Assembly: GCF_029814935.1 (NCBI RefSeq)
Contig: NZ_CP104582.1
Coordinates: 558,001 to 622,000, forward strand
DNA: 64,000 bases
Reading direction: 5' to 3'
Source of the DNA: Pseudomonas sp. GD03919
GTDB lineage: Bacteria > Pseudomonadota > Gammaproteobacteria > Pseudomonadales > Pseudomonadaceae
The notes beneath the pieces are model-generated. The model had not been told where the DNA came from. It saw only the letters and a list, made by a program, of their open reading frames with translations, and ran no database searches. Below, piece after piece: positions 15,683 to 24,201 of this stretch. The position numbers and the translations under genes were made by a program. How positions within the stretch are numbered: position 1 is the stretch's first letter; every line of letters starts with the position of its first letter.

Positions 15683-17026
15683 ATGACCTTCGCCTCCCTC
15701 GGTTTGATCGAGCCGCTGCTGCGCACCCTCGCCGATCTCGACTACCAGACGCCGACCCCGGTGCAGACCCAGGCCATTCCCGCCGTGCTTAAGGGCCGCG
15801 ACCTGATGGCCGCGGCGCAAACCGGCACCGGCAAGACTGCCGGTTTCGCCCTGCCGCTGTTGCAGCGTCTGACCCTGGAAGGTCCGCAGGTGGCGAGCAA
15901 TTCGGTGCGTGCCCTGGTGCTGGCGCCAACCCGCGAGCTGGCCGCGCAGGTGCTGCAGAGCTTCCAGGCCTACGGCCAGAACCTGCCGCTGACCAGCTAC
16001 GCGGTGTACGGCGGGGTCAGTATCAACCCGCAGATGATGGCCCTGCGCAAGGGCGTCGACGTACTGGTGGCCACGCCAGGCCGGCTGCTCGACCTGTACC
16101 GGCAGAACGCGGTGAAGCTCGCCCAGTTGCAGACGTTGGTACTCGACGAAGCGGATCGCATGCTCGACCTCGGTTTTGCCCGCGAGCTGGACGAGCTGTT
16201 CAGCGCGCTGCCGAAAAAGCGCCAGACCCTGCTGTTCTCAGCCACCTTCTCCGACGTCATCCGGCAGATGGCCGGCGAACTGCTGCGCGACCCGCTGTCG
16301 GTGGAAGTCAGCCCGCGCAACGCTGCTGCCAAGACCGTCAAGCAATGGCTGATTCCGGTGGACAAGAAGCGCAAGAGCGAGCTGTTCCTGCACCTGCTTC
16401 AGGAAAAACGCTGGGGCCAGGTGCTGGTGTTCGCCAAGACCCGCAAGGGTGTCGATCAGCTCGAACAGGAGCTGCTGGCCATGGGCGTGTCAGCCGATTC
16501 GATTCATGGCGACAAGCCACAGCCGAGCCGCCTGCGCGCACTGGATCGCTTCAAGGCTGGCGAGGTGCAGATTCTGGTGGCCACAGACGTGGCCGCGCGT
16601 GGCCTGGATATCGACGACCTGCCGTTGGTGGTCAACCTCGACCTGCCGATCAACGCCGAAGACTACGTGCACCGCATCGGCCGTACCGGGCGTGCCGGCA
16701 GTACGGGTGAGGCGATCTCGCTGGTGTGCGCCGATGAGGTGGATCAGCTGGCGGCGATCGAGAACCTGACCCAGCAATTGATCAAGCGTGTCGATGAGCC
16801 GGACTTCATTCCCGATCACCGCGTACCGCTGACGGCGGTCGGTGGCCAGGTGCTGAAGAAACCGAAGAAGCCCAAGCAGAAGCTGATCCCTGGTGCGGCC
16901 AAGCCTGCCGGCAAGGGCAATATTCACCTCGGCCGCTGGTTCGAGGAAGAGGACGCCAAGCCCAAGGCCAAGGCGGTGCGCAAGGTGCCAAGTTTTGGCA
17001 GCAAGCCCAAGGGCGGAAAAAAGTAG
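15683..17026 (+). CDS. rhlE: DEAD-box ATP-dependent RNA helicase
   Basis: A 447-residue helicase with every DEAD-box motif in order: Q motif (TPTPVQTQAIP), Walker A AAQTGTGKT, PTRELA, TPGRLLD, DEAD in VLDEADRMLDLGF, SAT, ATDVAARGLDI and HRIGRTGRAG. The C-terminal 70 residues are Lys/Pro-rich (KKPKKPKQK), as in RhlE-type helicases that help RNA turnover and ribosome assembly in the cytoplasm. RhlE is the closest fit for length and tail; pseudomonads have more than one paralogue. The stop codon overlaps the start of a perfect inverted repeat at 17023. Confidence 0.9.
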   Translation: MTFASLGLIEPLLRTLADLDYQTPTPVQTQAIPAVLKGRDLMAAAQTGTGKTAGFALPLLQRLTLEGPQVASNSVRALVLAPTRELAAQVLQSFQAYGQNLPLTSYAVYGGVSINPQMMALRKGVDVLVATPGRLLDLYRQNAVKLAQLQTLVLDEADRMLDLGFARELDELFSALPKKRQTLLFSATFSDVIRQMAGELLRDPLSVEVSPRNAAAKTVKQWLIPVDKKRKSELFLHLLQEKRWGQVLVFAKTRKGVDQLEQELLAMGVSADSIHGDKPQPSRLRALDRFKAGEVQILVATDVAARGLDIDDLPLVVNLDLPINAEDYVHRIGRTGRAGSTGEAISLVCADEVDQLAAIENLTQQLIKRVDEPDFIPDHRVPLTAVGGQVLKKPKKPKQKLIPGAAKPAGKGNIHLGRWFEEEDAKPKAKAVRKVPSFGSKPKGGKK

Positions 17027-17084
17027 GGTGCGCCATGCGCACCGAACTCAGAAGGGGTTGGCTGGTGCGCATGGCGCACCCTAC
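17023..17084. repeat. Perfect 21-bp inverted repeat at the end of rhlE
   Basis: GTAGGGTGCGCCATGCGCACC (17023-17043, described in halves GTAGGGTGCGC and CATGCGCACC) is repeated in perfect inverse at 17064-17084, separated by 20 bp. The left arm includes the rhlE stop codon. It probably forms the 3' hairpin of the rhlE mRNA and is REP-like. Confidence 0.75.
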
Positions 17085-17097
17085 GGCTTAGCGGATC

Positions 17098-17256
17098 AAG
17101 CCTGCGCCGCCACGGCTGCAGCGATCATGTCGTAGAACGGTAGTCCGGATGAAATCCGGGAGCATCTGGCCCCGGTCGCGGATTGCAGCCGGGCTACGAC
17201 AGCCTCAAGTCCTGGAGTTTGCCTGCGCCGCCACGGCTGCAGCGGTCATGTCATAG
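17098..17256. repeat. Duplicated 3' end of the PAS gene around a degenerate REP
   Basis: GCCTGCGCCGCCACGGCTGC at about 17100-17119 recurs at about 17220-17239, and the similarity extends about 38 bp (two mismatches). The second copy is the real end of the PAS protein gene (coding YDMTAAAVAAQA); the first would encode YDMIAAAVAAQA followed by a stop. Between them is a REP-like pair, GTAGTCCGGATGAAATCC and a diverged GCAGCCGGGCTAC. It looks like a local duplication associated with the REP. Confidence 0.65.
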
Positions 17257-17642
17257 ATCACCAGGCACACATGCTCCACCGGCTGGCCGGCCAGCGGTAG
17301 CAGAGTGACGTTCTGGTACATGAAGTCGGCCTGGCCGGTGATCGGCTGGTAGCTCTTGAGGCGCATCAGGTAGGGGCGCTGTTGCCACAGGCTGAAGGCG
17401 CGGGTGCCCAGTTGCACCACGCTTTCCACCTTGCGCTCCAGCCAGGGCCGGTCGATGTCGGGGAACAGCTCGAACAGCGAGCGCCCCTGCGCCTGATCCG
17501 GCCCCAGCCCGGAGTGGTTCTCCATGAAGGCGTTCCACACCTCGACGCGGTACTGGCGGTCGAGCACTACCACGCCGACGTCGATGCACTGGACGATGTC
17601 CAGCAGCCAGTGGACTTCCTTGATATCGATCTGCGCGGGCAT
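17205..17642 (-). CDS. PAS-domain protein, partner of the CheC-type response regulator
   Basis: A 145-residue protein consisting of one PAS domain: VHWLLDIVQCIDVGVVVLD, YRVEVWNAFMENHSG, and GRSLFELFPDID, ending in a beta strand VEHVCLVIYDMT. No output domain is fused. It starts 4 bp after the response regulator gene on the same strand, so it is translated with it and probably serves the same signalling pathway. The ligand or redox signal is unknown. Its 3' end is partly duplicated downstream. Confidence 0.8.
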   Translation of the reverse strand: MPAQIDIKEVHWLLDIVQCIDVGVVVLDRQYRVEVWNAFMENHSGLGPDQAQGRSLFELFPDIDRPWLERKVESVVQLGTRAFSLWQQRPYLMRLKSYQPITGQADFMYQNVTLLPLAGQPVEHVCLVIYDMTAAAVAAQANSRT

Positions 17643-17646
17643 GGCC

Positions 17647-18648
17647 TTACTCCATCAGGTAGCCGATCTTGGCGGTCAGGCGTTTGATCGAGTCTTCGGT
17701 GAACAGCAGCAACAGGTCGAAGTGGATGGCGTGGCCCTCCAGGCTGTAGCTGATTTCCACGGCCAGGGTCTTGTGCCAGCGCTGGCGGTTGACCTGCACC
17801 AACTGGTCAATGCTGGCGTGTTGCCCGAGCAGTTGCGGGTGCCCCTGGGAAAAACGCAGGTCGAGCTGTTCGGCGATACCGGCCAGGCAGGCGCCGATGA
17901 GGATGCTGGCCAGATCCAGGAGCATCTCCGAGGTTTCGGCCTCGTTCTTCGGCTGCCAGCCGAGCAGGCGCGCCATGTCGTTCACTTCCGAATCATGGAA
18001 CAGCAACAGCGCCTCACCGGCGATGGCCTCGCCGATAAAACCCTGGCAGATGGCGCTGAAGCGCTCGCCGCGCTGGGCGTCGAGCAGGGTCATGTGCAGT
18101 TCGCTGACTTCGAAGATGTTCACCTGTGGCACCGGCAACTGCACGAATACTCCGAGCACCTTGGCCAGCAGCGCAGCGGCGCGGCCCATGGCGACGTTGC
18201 TCACTTCGCGCAGGGCATCACGGAAGCTGACCTTGAGCTCCGCCAACGCCGCAGCCTGGGCCTGCGCGGCGGGTGTGGCCTGAGGGGCGAACAGTTTCAG
18301 ATCGATCAGCGTCTGGCGCAGGATTTCCGGATCGGCTGGTTTCTTGATGAAGGCCAGCGCGCCCAGCTCGCGTACGCGACGCACGGCTTCTTCCTGCACG
18401 TCGCCGGACACCACGATGACCTGGCTCTTGAGCCCTTCGGCGCGCAGCGCCGCGAGGGTTTGGTAGCCGTCGAGCACTGGCATGGTCAGGTCGAGCAGCA
18501 TGACCTGGCCCAGGCCTTGGCGGATCAGCGCCAGAGCCTCCTCGCCGTTGCTCGCCTGACTGAGAGAAACCGGCCATTCAGCCGGCAAGGCGCGGATCAA
18601 TTGCTTGCGCGCCATGTTGGAGTCGTCGCAGACCAGCAGCGGAATCAC
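17647..18648 (-). CDS. Response regulator with CheC-like phosphatase domain
   Basis: A 333-residue protein. Residues 1-120 are a receiver domain with the acidic pair in LLVCDDSN, phospho-acceptor Asp in MLLDLTMP and Lys in FIKKPAD. Residues 135-333 resemble CheC/CheX phosphatases. The first helix motif, ALREVSNVAMGRAAALLAK, keeps the Glu and Asn used to attack CheY-phosphate, whereas the second, SEMLLDLASILIGACLAG, has Asp where Asn is expected. The protein may set its own receiver lifetime or dephosphorylate another regulator. It forms a two-gene operon with the PAS protein. No chemotaxis genes are adjacent. Confidence 0.8.
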   Translation of the reverse strand: MIPLLVCDDSNMARKQLIRALPAEWPVSLSQASNGEEALALIRQGLGQVMLLDLTMPVLDGYQTLAALRAEGLKSQVIVVSGDVQEEAVRRVRELGALAFIKKPADPEILRQTLIDLKLFAPQATPAAQAQAAALAELKVSFRDALREVSNVAMGRAAALLAKVLGVFVQLPVPQVNIFEVSELHMTLLDAQRGERFSAICQGFIGEAIAGEALLLFHDSEVNDMARLLGWQPKNEAETSEMLLDLASILIGACLAGIAEQLDLRFSQGHPQLLGQHASIDQLVQVNRQRWHKTLAVEISYSLEGHAIHFDLLLLFTEDSIKRLTAKIGYLME

Positions 18649-18718
18649 GGCGGGGGATTACCTGTGTGGGAGAGCGCTGAAGCTCAGCATAGTCGCAGCC
18701 CGTGCGGCGTCACAGCAC

Positions 18719-18796
18719 GTAGGGTGGGCTTTAGCCCACCGACAGCGGCCAGCCTTGCTGGGCTGAAACGGAGAGCCGCCCGGCCCACCACAACTA
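18719..18796. repeat. REP-like palindromes before the flavoprotein gene
   Basis: GGTGGGC-TTTA-GCCCACC (18723-18740) is a perfect 7-bp hairpin preceded by GTA; a second imperfect arm (GGCCCACCAC) lies near 18782. These fill the gap between the regulator promoter and the convergent end of the flavoprotein gene. Confidence 0.55.
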
Positions 18797-20032
18797 CACG
18801 GCTTGCAGCCAGTCGAGTACGCCCTGCGCCGCGACCCGGCCACTGGCGAAACAGGCGGTGAGCAGGTAGCCGCCGGTGGGCGCTTCCCAGTCGAGCATCT
18901 CGCCGGCGCAGAACACGCCGGGCAGAGCCTTGAGCATCAGGCCGTCATCCAGTGCCGCGAAGGGCACGCCGCCGGCGCTGCTGATCGCCTCGTCGAGCGG
19001 CCGGGGGCGTAGCAGGGTGATAGGCAGCGCCTTGATCCAGAGTGCCAGATCGACCGGCTCGGCAAAGGCTGCGGCCGGCGCCAGTTCGCGCAGCAATGCG
19101 GCTTTCACGCCGTCGAGGCCGGCTTGGCGATGCAGGTGCTTGGCCATCGAGTGCTTGCCGCGCGGCTTGCCCAGTGCCTGCTGCAGCCTGGCCAGCGGCA
19201 TCTGCGGCAACAGATCGAGGTGGATCAGCGCCTGGCCATCGGCCTCGATGGCGCGGCGGATGTCGGCGGAAAAGGCGTACACCAGGCTGCCTTCGATACC
19301 GCTGGCGGTGAGGACGAACTCACCGATGCGGGGAGGCTGGCCGGGCAGGCTGAGGGCGACGTTTTTCAGCGGCGCCCCGGCGAATTTTTCCCTGAGGTAT
19401 TCGCTCCAGCCGGCCACCTCGAAGCCGCAGTTGCTCGGTTTCAGCGCCGTCACGTCGATGCCGCGCGCCTGCAACAGCGGTACCCAGGCGCCATCCGAGC
19501 CCAGGCGCGCCCAGCTGCCGCCGCCCAGTGCCAGCAGGCAGGCATCGCTGACTACGGCGCGTTCGCCGTCCGGTCCGGCGATGCGCAGGCTGCCATCGGC
19601 GTTCCAGCCCAGCCAGCGGCTGCGGGTGTGGATGGTCACGCCCAGTTCGCGCAGGCGGCGCAGCCAGGCGCGCAGCAGCGGCGCGGCCTTCATGTCGCTG
19701 GGGAACACGCGGCCGGAGGTGCCGACGAAGGTGTCGATACCCAGGCCATGAATCCACTCGCGCAAGGCATCGGCGTCGAACGCGCGCAGCAGCGCCGCGA
19801 CCTCGGTCTGGCGCTCGCCGTAACGACCGATGAAAGCGTCCTTGGACTCGGAGTGGGTGATGTTCATGCCACCGACACCGGCCAGCAGGAACTTGCGCCC
19901 CACCGAGGGCATGGCGTCGAACAGCTCCACGCGCACGCCGCCTTGCGCCAGCACTTCGGCAGCCATCAGCCCGGCCGGGCCGCCGCCGATGATGGCGACG
20001 TGATAAGCGTTGGGTGACGTGCGTGTGGTCAT
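18794..20032 (-). CDS. HI0933/TIGR03862-type flavoprotein
   Basis: A 412-residue FAD-binding protein. The dinucleotide-binding motif GGGPAGLMAAEVLAQGG is at residues 16-32, followed by VGRKFLLAGVGGMNITH, characteristic of the HI0933-like (BaiN/RdsA) group, and the C-terminal second FAD contact GVFCAGEMLDWEAPTGGYLL. Members are predicted NAD(P)H-dependent reductases; the physiological substrate is unknown. It is divergent from the aminotransferase gene at 20146. The start, MTTRTSPNAYHVAIIGGG, puts the Rossmann strand at the N-terminus as usual. Confidence 0.88.
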   Translation of the reverse strand: MTTRTSPNAYHVAIIGGGPAGLMAAEVLAQGGVRVELFDAMPSVGRKFLLAGVGGMNITHSESKDAFIGRYGERQTEVAALLRAFDADALREWIHGLGIDTFVGTSGRVFPSDMKAAPLLRAWLRRLRELGVTIHTRSRWLGWNADGSLRIAGPDGERAVVSDACLLALGGGSWARLGSDGAWVPLLQARGIDVTALKPSNCGFEVAGWSEYLREKFAGAPLKNVALSLPGQPPRIGEFVLTASGIEGSLVYAFSADIRRAIEADGQALIHLDLLPQMPLARLQQALGKPRGKHSMAKHLHRQAGLDGVKAALLRELAPAAAFAEPVDLALWIKALPITLLRPRPLDEAISSAGGVPFAALDDGLMLKALPGVFCAGEMLDWEAPTGGYLLTACFASGRVAAQGVLDWLQAV

Positions 20033-20145
20033 GGTGGCGGAACGATCCGAGAAAGGCTGCGCATTCTACCCGAGTGCCTTGCGGCCTTGTCATTTGCCCG
20101 GGGTTGCGGCAGGTTCTGTTCGAACCTTTTTGGCTGGAGCCCGTT

Positions 20146-21276
20146 ATGTCCCAGATCTGCCCCGATATCGATCCCGATGGCCTGCTCGAATATTCGGTGG
20201 TCTACACCGACCGCTCGCTGAACCATATGTCGCAGTCGTTCCAGGGTGTGATGCGCGATATCTCCGCCACCCTGAAACAGGTCTACAACGCCCATGCCGT
20301 GGCAGTGGTGCCGGGCAGCGGCACCTACGGCATGGAAGCGGTGGCGCGCCAGTTGGCCACCGGGCAGAAGTGCCTGGTGCTGCGCAACGGCTGGTTCAGC
20401 TACCGCTGGACGCAGATCTTCGACATGGGCCGGATTCCTGCCGAGGCCCAGGTGCTCAAGGCGCGCCCGGTGGCCGACGGCCCTCAGGCGCCCTTCGCGC
20501 CGGCGCCGCTGGACGAGGTGCTGACCACCATCGCCGCCGAGAAACCGCAGGTGGTGTTCGCCCCGCATGTGGAAACCTCGTCGGGCATGATCCTGCCGGA
20601 CGACTACCTGCGCGCGGTGAGCGATGCGGTGCATGCCGTCGGTGGTCTGTTCGTGCTCGACTGCATCGCCTCCGGCACCCTCTGGGTGGACATGCAGGCC
20701 TGCGGCATTGACGTGCTGATCAGCGCCCCGCAGAAGGGCTGGAGCGCCTCGCCGTGCTGCGCCCTGGTGATGCTGAGCGAGGCGGCCCAGGCGCGCGTCG
20801 AGGCGACCCAGAGCACCAGCTTCGCCTGCGACCTGAAGAAGTGGCTGCAGATCATGCAGGCCTACGAGCAGGGCGGTCATGCCTACCACGCCACCATGCC
20901 CAGCGATGCGCTGGCGCGTTTTCGCGATGCCATGCTGGAGGCCAAGGCCATCGGCTTCGCCAAGGTGCGCGAGCAACAGCAGGAACTCGGTGATCGTGTG
21001 CGCGCCCTGCTGGCTGCACGGGGCTTCAAGAGCGTCGCCGCCAAGGGCTTCGAGGCGCCGGGTGTGGTGGTTTGCTACACCGACGATGCGCAGATCAAGA
21101 CCGGCGCCAAGTTCGCCGCCATCGGCCTGCAGATCGCCGCTGGTGTGCCGCTGCAGTGCGACGAGCCGGCGGACTTCCAGACCTTCCGCCTGGGCCTGTT
21201 CGGGCTGGACAAGCTGGGCAACATTGACCGCACGGTGAAGACGCTGGAGCAGGCGTTGGACAAGGTGCTGGGCTGA
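20146..21276 (+). CDS. Class V (alanine-glyoxylate type) PLP aminotransferase
   Basis: A 376-residue PLP enzyme from ATG 20146, which has TGGAG upstream. VVPGSGTYGMEAVARQL binds the cofactor phosphate, FVLDCIASGTLWVDM carries the cofactor-contacting Asp, and SAPQKGWSASP contains the Schiff-base Lys. The fold and GSGT motif fit serine-pyruvate, alanine-glyoxylate or phosphonoacetaldehyde-forming aminotransferases of class V; the exact substrate pair is open. It is cytosolic and apparently monocistronic, with its stop 3 bp before the end of the convergent deacetylase-like gene. Confidence 0.85.
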   Translation: MSQICPDIDPDGLLEYSVVYTDRSLNHMSQSFQGVMRDISATLKQVYNAHAVAVVPGSGTYGMEAVARQLATGQKCLVLRNGWFSYRWTQIFDMGRIPAEAQVLKARPVADGPQAPFAPAPLDEVLTTIAAEKPQVVFAPHVETSSGMILPDDYLRAVSDAVHAVGGLFVLDCIASGTLWVDMQACGIDVLISAPQKGWSASPCCALVMLSEAAQARVEATQSTSFACDLKKWLQIMQAYEQGGHAYHATMPSDALARFRDAMLEAKAIGFAKVREQQQELGDRVRALLAARGFKSVAAKGFEAPGVVVCYTDDAQIKTGAKFAAIGLQIAAGVPLQCDEPADFQTFRLGLFGLDKLGNIDRTVKTLEQALDKVLG

Positions 21277-21279
21277 TCT

Positions 21280-22200
21280 TCAGCGCAACCCACGCGCCGC
21301 CCACACCCTTGCCGCGCTGTGATGCAGGATGCCGTGGCGGCGGGCGAGGGCGGCGTGATCCCTGGAGTAGCCGCCGCCGATCACCCCCAGCACCGGAATG
21401 TCGCGGCCCAGGCAGTGGTTCAGCACGGTTTCGTCACGTGCCGCCAGGCCTGCATCGGTCAGTTGCAGGTAGCCCAGGGCATCGTCCTTGTGCACGTCGA
21501 CACCGGCGTCGTAGAGCACTAGGTCCGGCTGGTAGAGCGCCAGCAGGTAGCCCAGGCTGTCGTTGACCACCTTGAGGTAGTCGGCGTCACCCATGCCGCG
21601 TGGCAGGGGAATGTCCCAGTCGCTCTGCGCCTTGCGCGCCGGGAAATTCTGCTCGCAGTGCAGGGATACGGTGACGGCATCGGGTTCGTTTTCCAGCAGC
21701 CGTGCGGTGCCGTCACCCTGGTGCACGTCGCAGTCGAAGATCAACACGCGCTGCACGCGTCCGGCTTCGAGCAGGTAGCGGGCGATCACCGCCAGGTCGT
21801 TGAAGATGCAGAAGCCGGAAGGAAAGTCGTAGTGCGCATGGTGCGTGCCGCCCGCCAGGTGGCAGGCCAGGCCATGACGCAGGGCCAGTTCGGCGGTCAG
21901 CAGCGAGCCGCCCACGGCACGTATGGTGCGCTGGGCCAGTGCTTCGCTCCAGGGCAGGCCGAGGCGGCGCTGGTGTTCATAAGACAACTCGCCGGCCATG
22001 TAGCGGGCGATGTAGTCCGGGCAATGCACCAGGGCGAGAATCTCCGCCGGGCACAGCGCGGGGCGTTGCAATTCGGCATCCGTGGTCAGGCCGCTATCGA
22101 CCAGGTGATCGCGCAGCAGGCGGAATTTCTCCATGGGGAAACGATGCCCACTGGGGAAGGGCGGACTGTAATCCTCGTGGTAGACCAGCGGTAACGGCAT
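21280..22200 (-). CDS. Histone-deacetylase-like amidohydrolase
   Basis: A 306-residue protein of the arginase/deacetylase fold. The active site elements are visible: HHAHYDFPSGFCIFNDLAV (tandem His), FDCDVHQGDGTA (zinc-binding Asp and His), YDAGVDVHKDD (second Asp) and the Gly-rich GVIGGGYSRD. Bacterial members deacetylate acetylpolyamines or other small amides using zinc. ATG 22200 (MPLPLVYHEDY) was chosen; starts at 22215 or 22218 would add five or six residues. It converges with the aminotransferase gene. Confidence 0.87.
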   Translation of the reverse strand: MPLPLVYHEDYSPPFPSGHRFPMEKFRLLRDHLVDSGLTTDAELQRPALCPAEILALVHCPDYIARYMAGELSYEHQRRLGLPWSEALAQRTIRAVGGSLLTAELALRHGLACHLAGGTHHAHYDFPSGFCIFNDLAVIARYLLEAGRVQRVLIFDCDVHQGDGTARLLENEPDAVTVSLHCEQNFPARKAQSDWDIPLPRGMGDADYLKVVNDSLGYLLALYQPDLVLYDAGVDVHKDDALGYLQLTDAGLAARDETVLNHCLGRDIPVLGVIGGGYSRDHAALARRHGILHHSAARVWAARGLR

Positions 22201-22285
22201 ACACTCAATACTCATCAAGGCGATGTTCTATGGTCGCAGCCTGGCGAGGCAATCGCCATGCCCCGGCGCGAAGCTTCCCGCCTAG

Positions 22286-22470
22286 CAGGCCGTTGAAAAA
22301 CGTAGGCGAGGCAGCCAATGCAATACCGATGGCGGCCCCACAAAAATAGGCGAAAAACGGTCGGAGTCGCGCTCGACTTTACGAGCTGTAAATGAGCATT
22401 TTGATCGGACTCGCGCACGAGCCTGTTTTTAACGCAGCAGTGGCAACGCAGATAGTTTTTCAACAGCCTG
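22286..22470. mobile_element. IS5-derived MITE
   Basis: A 185-bp non-coding element with terminal inverted repeats CAGGCCGTTGAAAAA and TTTTTCAACAGCCTG, one mismatch apart, flanked by CTAG on both sides (22282-22285 and 22471-22474). The termini are the same as those of the IS5-family element at 62403-63733, and CTAR is the normal IS5-type target. It has no coding capacity, so it would need the IS5 transposase to move. Confidence 0.85.
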
Positions 22471-22597
22471 CTAGTGACTGGTAGGCATTGCGCGACTGAT
22501 TGCACGTTAATGGCACGCCAGATGCCGACAGTGGCCGCCAAATTCTTTACCATCGCACACCCTGCATTCCCACTACCCCTGCACGAGGAGAGACTTC

Positions 22598-23467
22598 ATG
22601 ACCCAGGTGCTCGATGATCTGGTCGCGCTGCTCAGCCTGGAGCAGATCGAGGAAAACCTGTTCCGTGGCCGCAGCCAGGATCTCGGTTTTCGTCAACTGT
22701 TCGGTGGCCAGGTGCTTGGCCAATGCATCTCTGCGGCCAGCCAGACGGTCGAGGAGGCGCGCCACGTGCACTCCATGCACGGTTATTTCCTGCGTCCCGG
22801 CGATGCCAGTTTGCCGGTGGTCTATCAGGTCGAGCGCACCCGCGATGGTGGCAGTTTCAGCACCCGCCGCGTGGTGGCGGTACAGAAGGGCCATCCCATC
22901 TTCTTCTGCAGTGCCTCGTTCCAGTACGAGGAGGAGGGTTTTCACCACCAGAGCCCGATGCCCGACGTGCCCGGCCCCGAAGACCTGAAATCGGAAACCG
23001 AGCTGGCACGCATGGTCGCGCCGATGATCCCCGAACGCCTGCGCGAGCGCGCCATCAGCGACAAGCCTATCGAGATTCGTCCGGTGACGCTGATCAACCC
23101 CTTCGCCCCGCAGCCCTGCGAGCCGGTCAAGTACGTGTGGTTCCGCGCGGCAGGCGAGTTGCCGGACGACCCGCAACTGCACAAGTACCTGCTGGCTTAC
23201 GCCAGCGATTTCAACCTGCTGACCACCTCGATGCAGCCGCATGGCGTGTCGGTGTTCCAGAAATTCATGCAGGTGGCCAGCCTCGACCATTCGCTGTGGT
23301 TCCATCGTAACCTGCGTATGGATGACTGGCTGCTGTACGCCATGGACAGCCCCTGGGCAGGCAACGCCCGTGGCTTCTCCCGTGCCAGCATCTACAACCG
23401 CCAGGGCGAGCTGGTGGCTTCGGTCGCGCAGGAAGGCCTGACCCGCGTGCGCGAGGACTGGAAGTGA
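22598..23467 (+). CDS. tesB: Acyl-CoA thioesterase II
   Basis: A 289-residue double hotdog thioesterase. LVALLSLEQIEENLFRGRSQD, FGGQVLGQCISAAS and YFLRPGD in the N-terminal hotdog, GGSFSTRRVVAVQKG, and the C-terminal hotdog with SLDHSLWFHR and SPWAGNARGFSRASIY are TesB signatures; the catalytic Asp is in the LLTTSMQPH to SLDHSLW region. It hydrolyses medium and long acyl-CoA to fatty acid and CoA in the cytosol. AGGAGAG precedes the ATG. The stop overlaps the start of the HAD gene by 4 bp, so the two are translationally coupled. Confidence 0.92.
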   Translation: MTQVLDDLVALLSLEQIEENLFRGRSQDLGFRQLFGGQVLGQCISAASQTVEEARHVHSMHGYFLRPGDASLPVVYQVERTRDGGSFSTRRVVAVQKGHPIFFCSASFQYEEEGFHHQSPMPDVPGPEDLKSETELARMVAPMIPERLRERAISDKPIEIRPVTLINPFAPQPCEPVKYVWFRAAGELPDDPQLHKYLLAYASDFNLLTTSMQPHGVSVFQKFMQVASLDHSLWFHRNLRMDDWLLYAMDSPWAGNARGFSRASIYNRQGELVASVAQEGLTRVREDWK

Positions 23468-24057
23468 ATACATTGCGCGAAGCACGTCACTGGGTGTTCG
23501 ACATGGACGGCACCCTGACCCTGGCCGTGCATGATTTTGTCGCGATCAAGCGTGCCTTGGACATCCCCGAAGAGGACGACATCCTCCATCACCTGGCCGC
23601 GCTACCGGCGGATGAGGCCGCCGCCAAGCATGCCTGGCTGCTGGAGCATGAGCGCGAACTGGCCCTGGCCTCGCGTCCGGCGCCGGGTGCCATCGACCTG
23701 GTACGCGCCCTGCGCGAGCGCGGCTGTCAGCTCGGCATTCTGACGCGCAATGCTCATCCGCTGGCCCTGCTGACGCTGGAGGCCATCGGCCTGGAGGATT
23801 GTTTCGCGATTGATGACATCCTCGGCCGCGACGAGGCACCGCCCAAACCACATCCGGGTGGTTTGCTGCACCTGGCCGAGCGCTGGGCGGTCAAACCGCA
23901 GACGCTGGTGATGGTCGGCGATTACCGCTTCGATCTGGAGTGCGCCCAGGCTGCCGGGGCGCGCGGCGTGCTGGTCAACCTGCCGGACAATCCCTGGCCG
24001 GAACTGACCGAGTTGCATGCGCGCGATTGTGCGCAACTGTTGGCGGGGTTGGGCTGA
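23464..24057 (+). CDS. HAD-superfamily (IA) phosphatase
   Basis: A 197-residue hydrolase with motif I FDMDGTLT (nucleophile and general acid Asp), motif II in LGILTRNAHP (Thr), motif III Lys in PPKPHPGG and motif IV MVGDYRFDLECAQAAG. A short helical cap sits between motifs I and II. It should dephosphorylate a small phosphometabolite in the cytosol; the substrate is unknown. It overlaps tesB by 4 bp (GTGA), so a shared operon is certain, though the functional link is not obvious. Confidence 0.88.
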   Translation: MNTLREARHWVFDMDGTLTLAVHDFVAIKRALDIPEEDDILHHLAALPADEAAAKHAWLLEHERELALASRPAPGAIDLVRALRERGCQLGILTRNAHPLALLTLEAIGLEDCFAIDDILGRDEAPPKPHPGGLLHLAERWAVKPQTLVMVGDYRFDLECAQAAGARGVLVNLPDNPWPELTELHARDCAQLLAGLG

Positions 24058-24083
24058 GCACGAATATCCTGGCTGCGCTCACT

Positions 24084-24106
24084 GCCCCGGATTTCATCCG
24101 GGCTAC
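24084..24106. repeat. REP-type palindrome
   Basis: GCCCCGGATTTCATCCGGGC followed by TAC: an inverted repeat (CCCGGAT/ATCCGGG) of the same type as at 15481 and 35605. Confidence 0.7.
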
Positions 24107-24134
24107 TGGACGGTTTCCCCCTTTTTATCCGCAC

Positions 24135-24165
24135 AAAAAAACGCCCCCGCAAAAATGCGGGGGCG
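24135..24165 (-). terminator. Rho-independent terminator of the ttgABC operon
   Basis: CGCCCCCGCA and TGCGGGGGCG form a 10-bp perfect stem with a 4-nt loop (24142-24165). Read leftward, seven T follow. It lies 37 bp after the ttgC stop codon. Confidence 0.9.
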
Positions 24166-24201
24166 GTGTGTTGGAGCAATCGTCCTTGACGCGGGGTGCG
24201 C

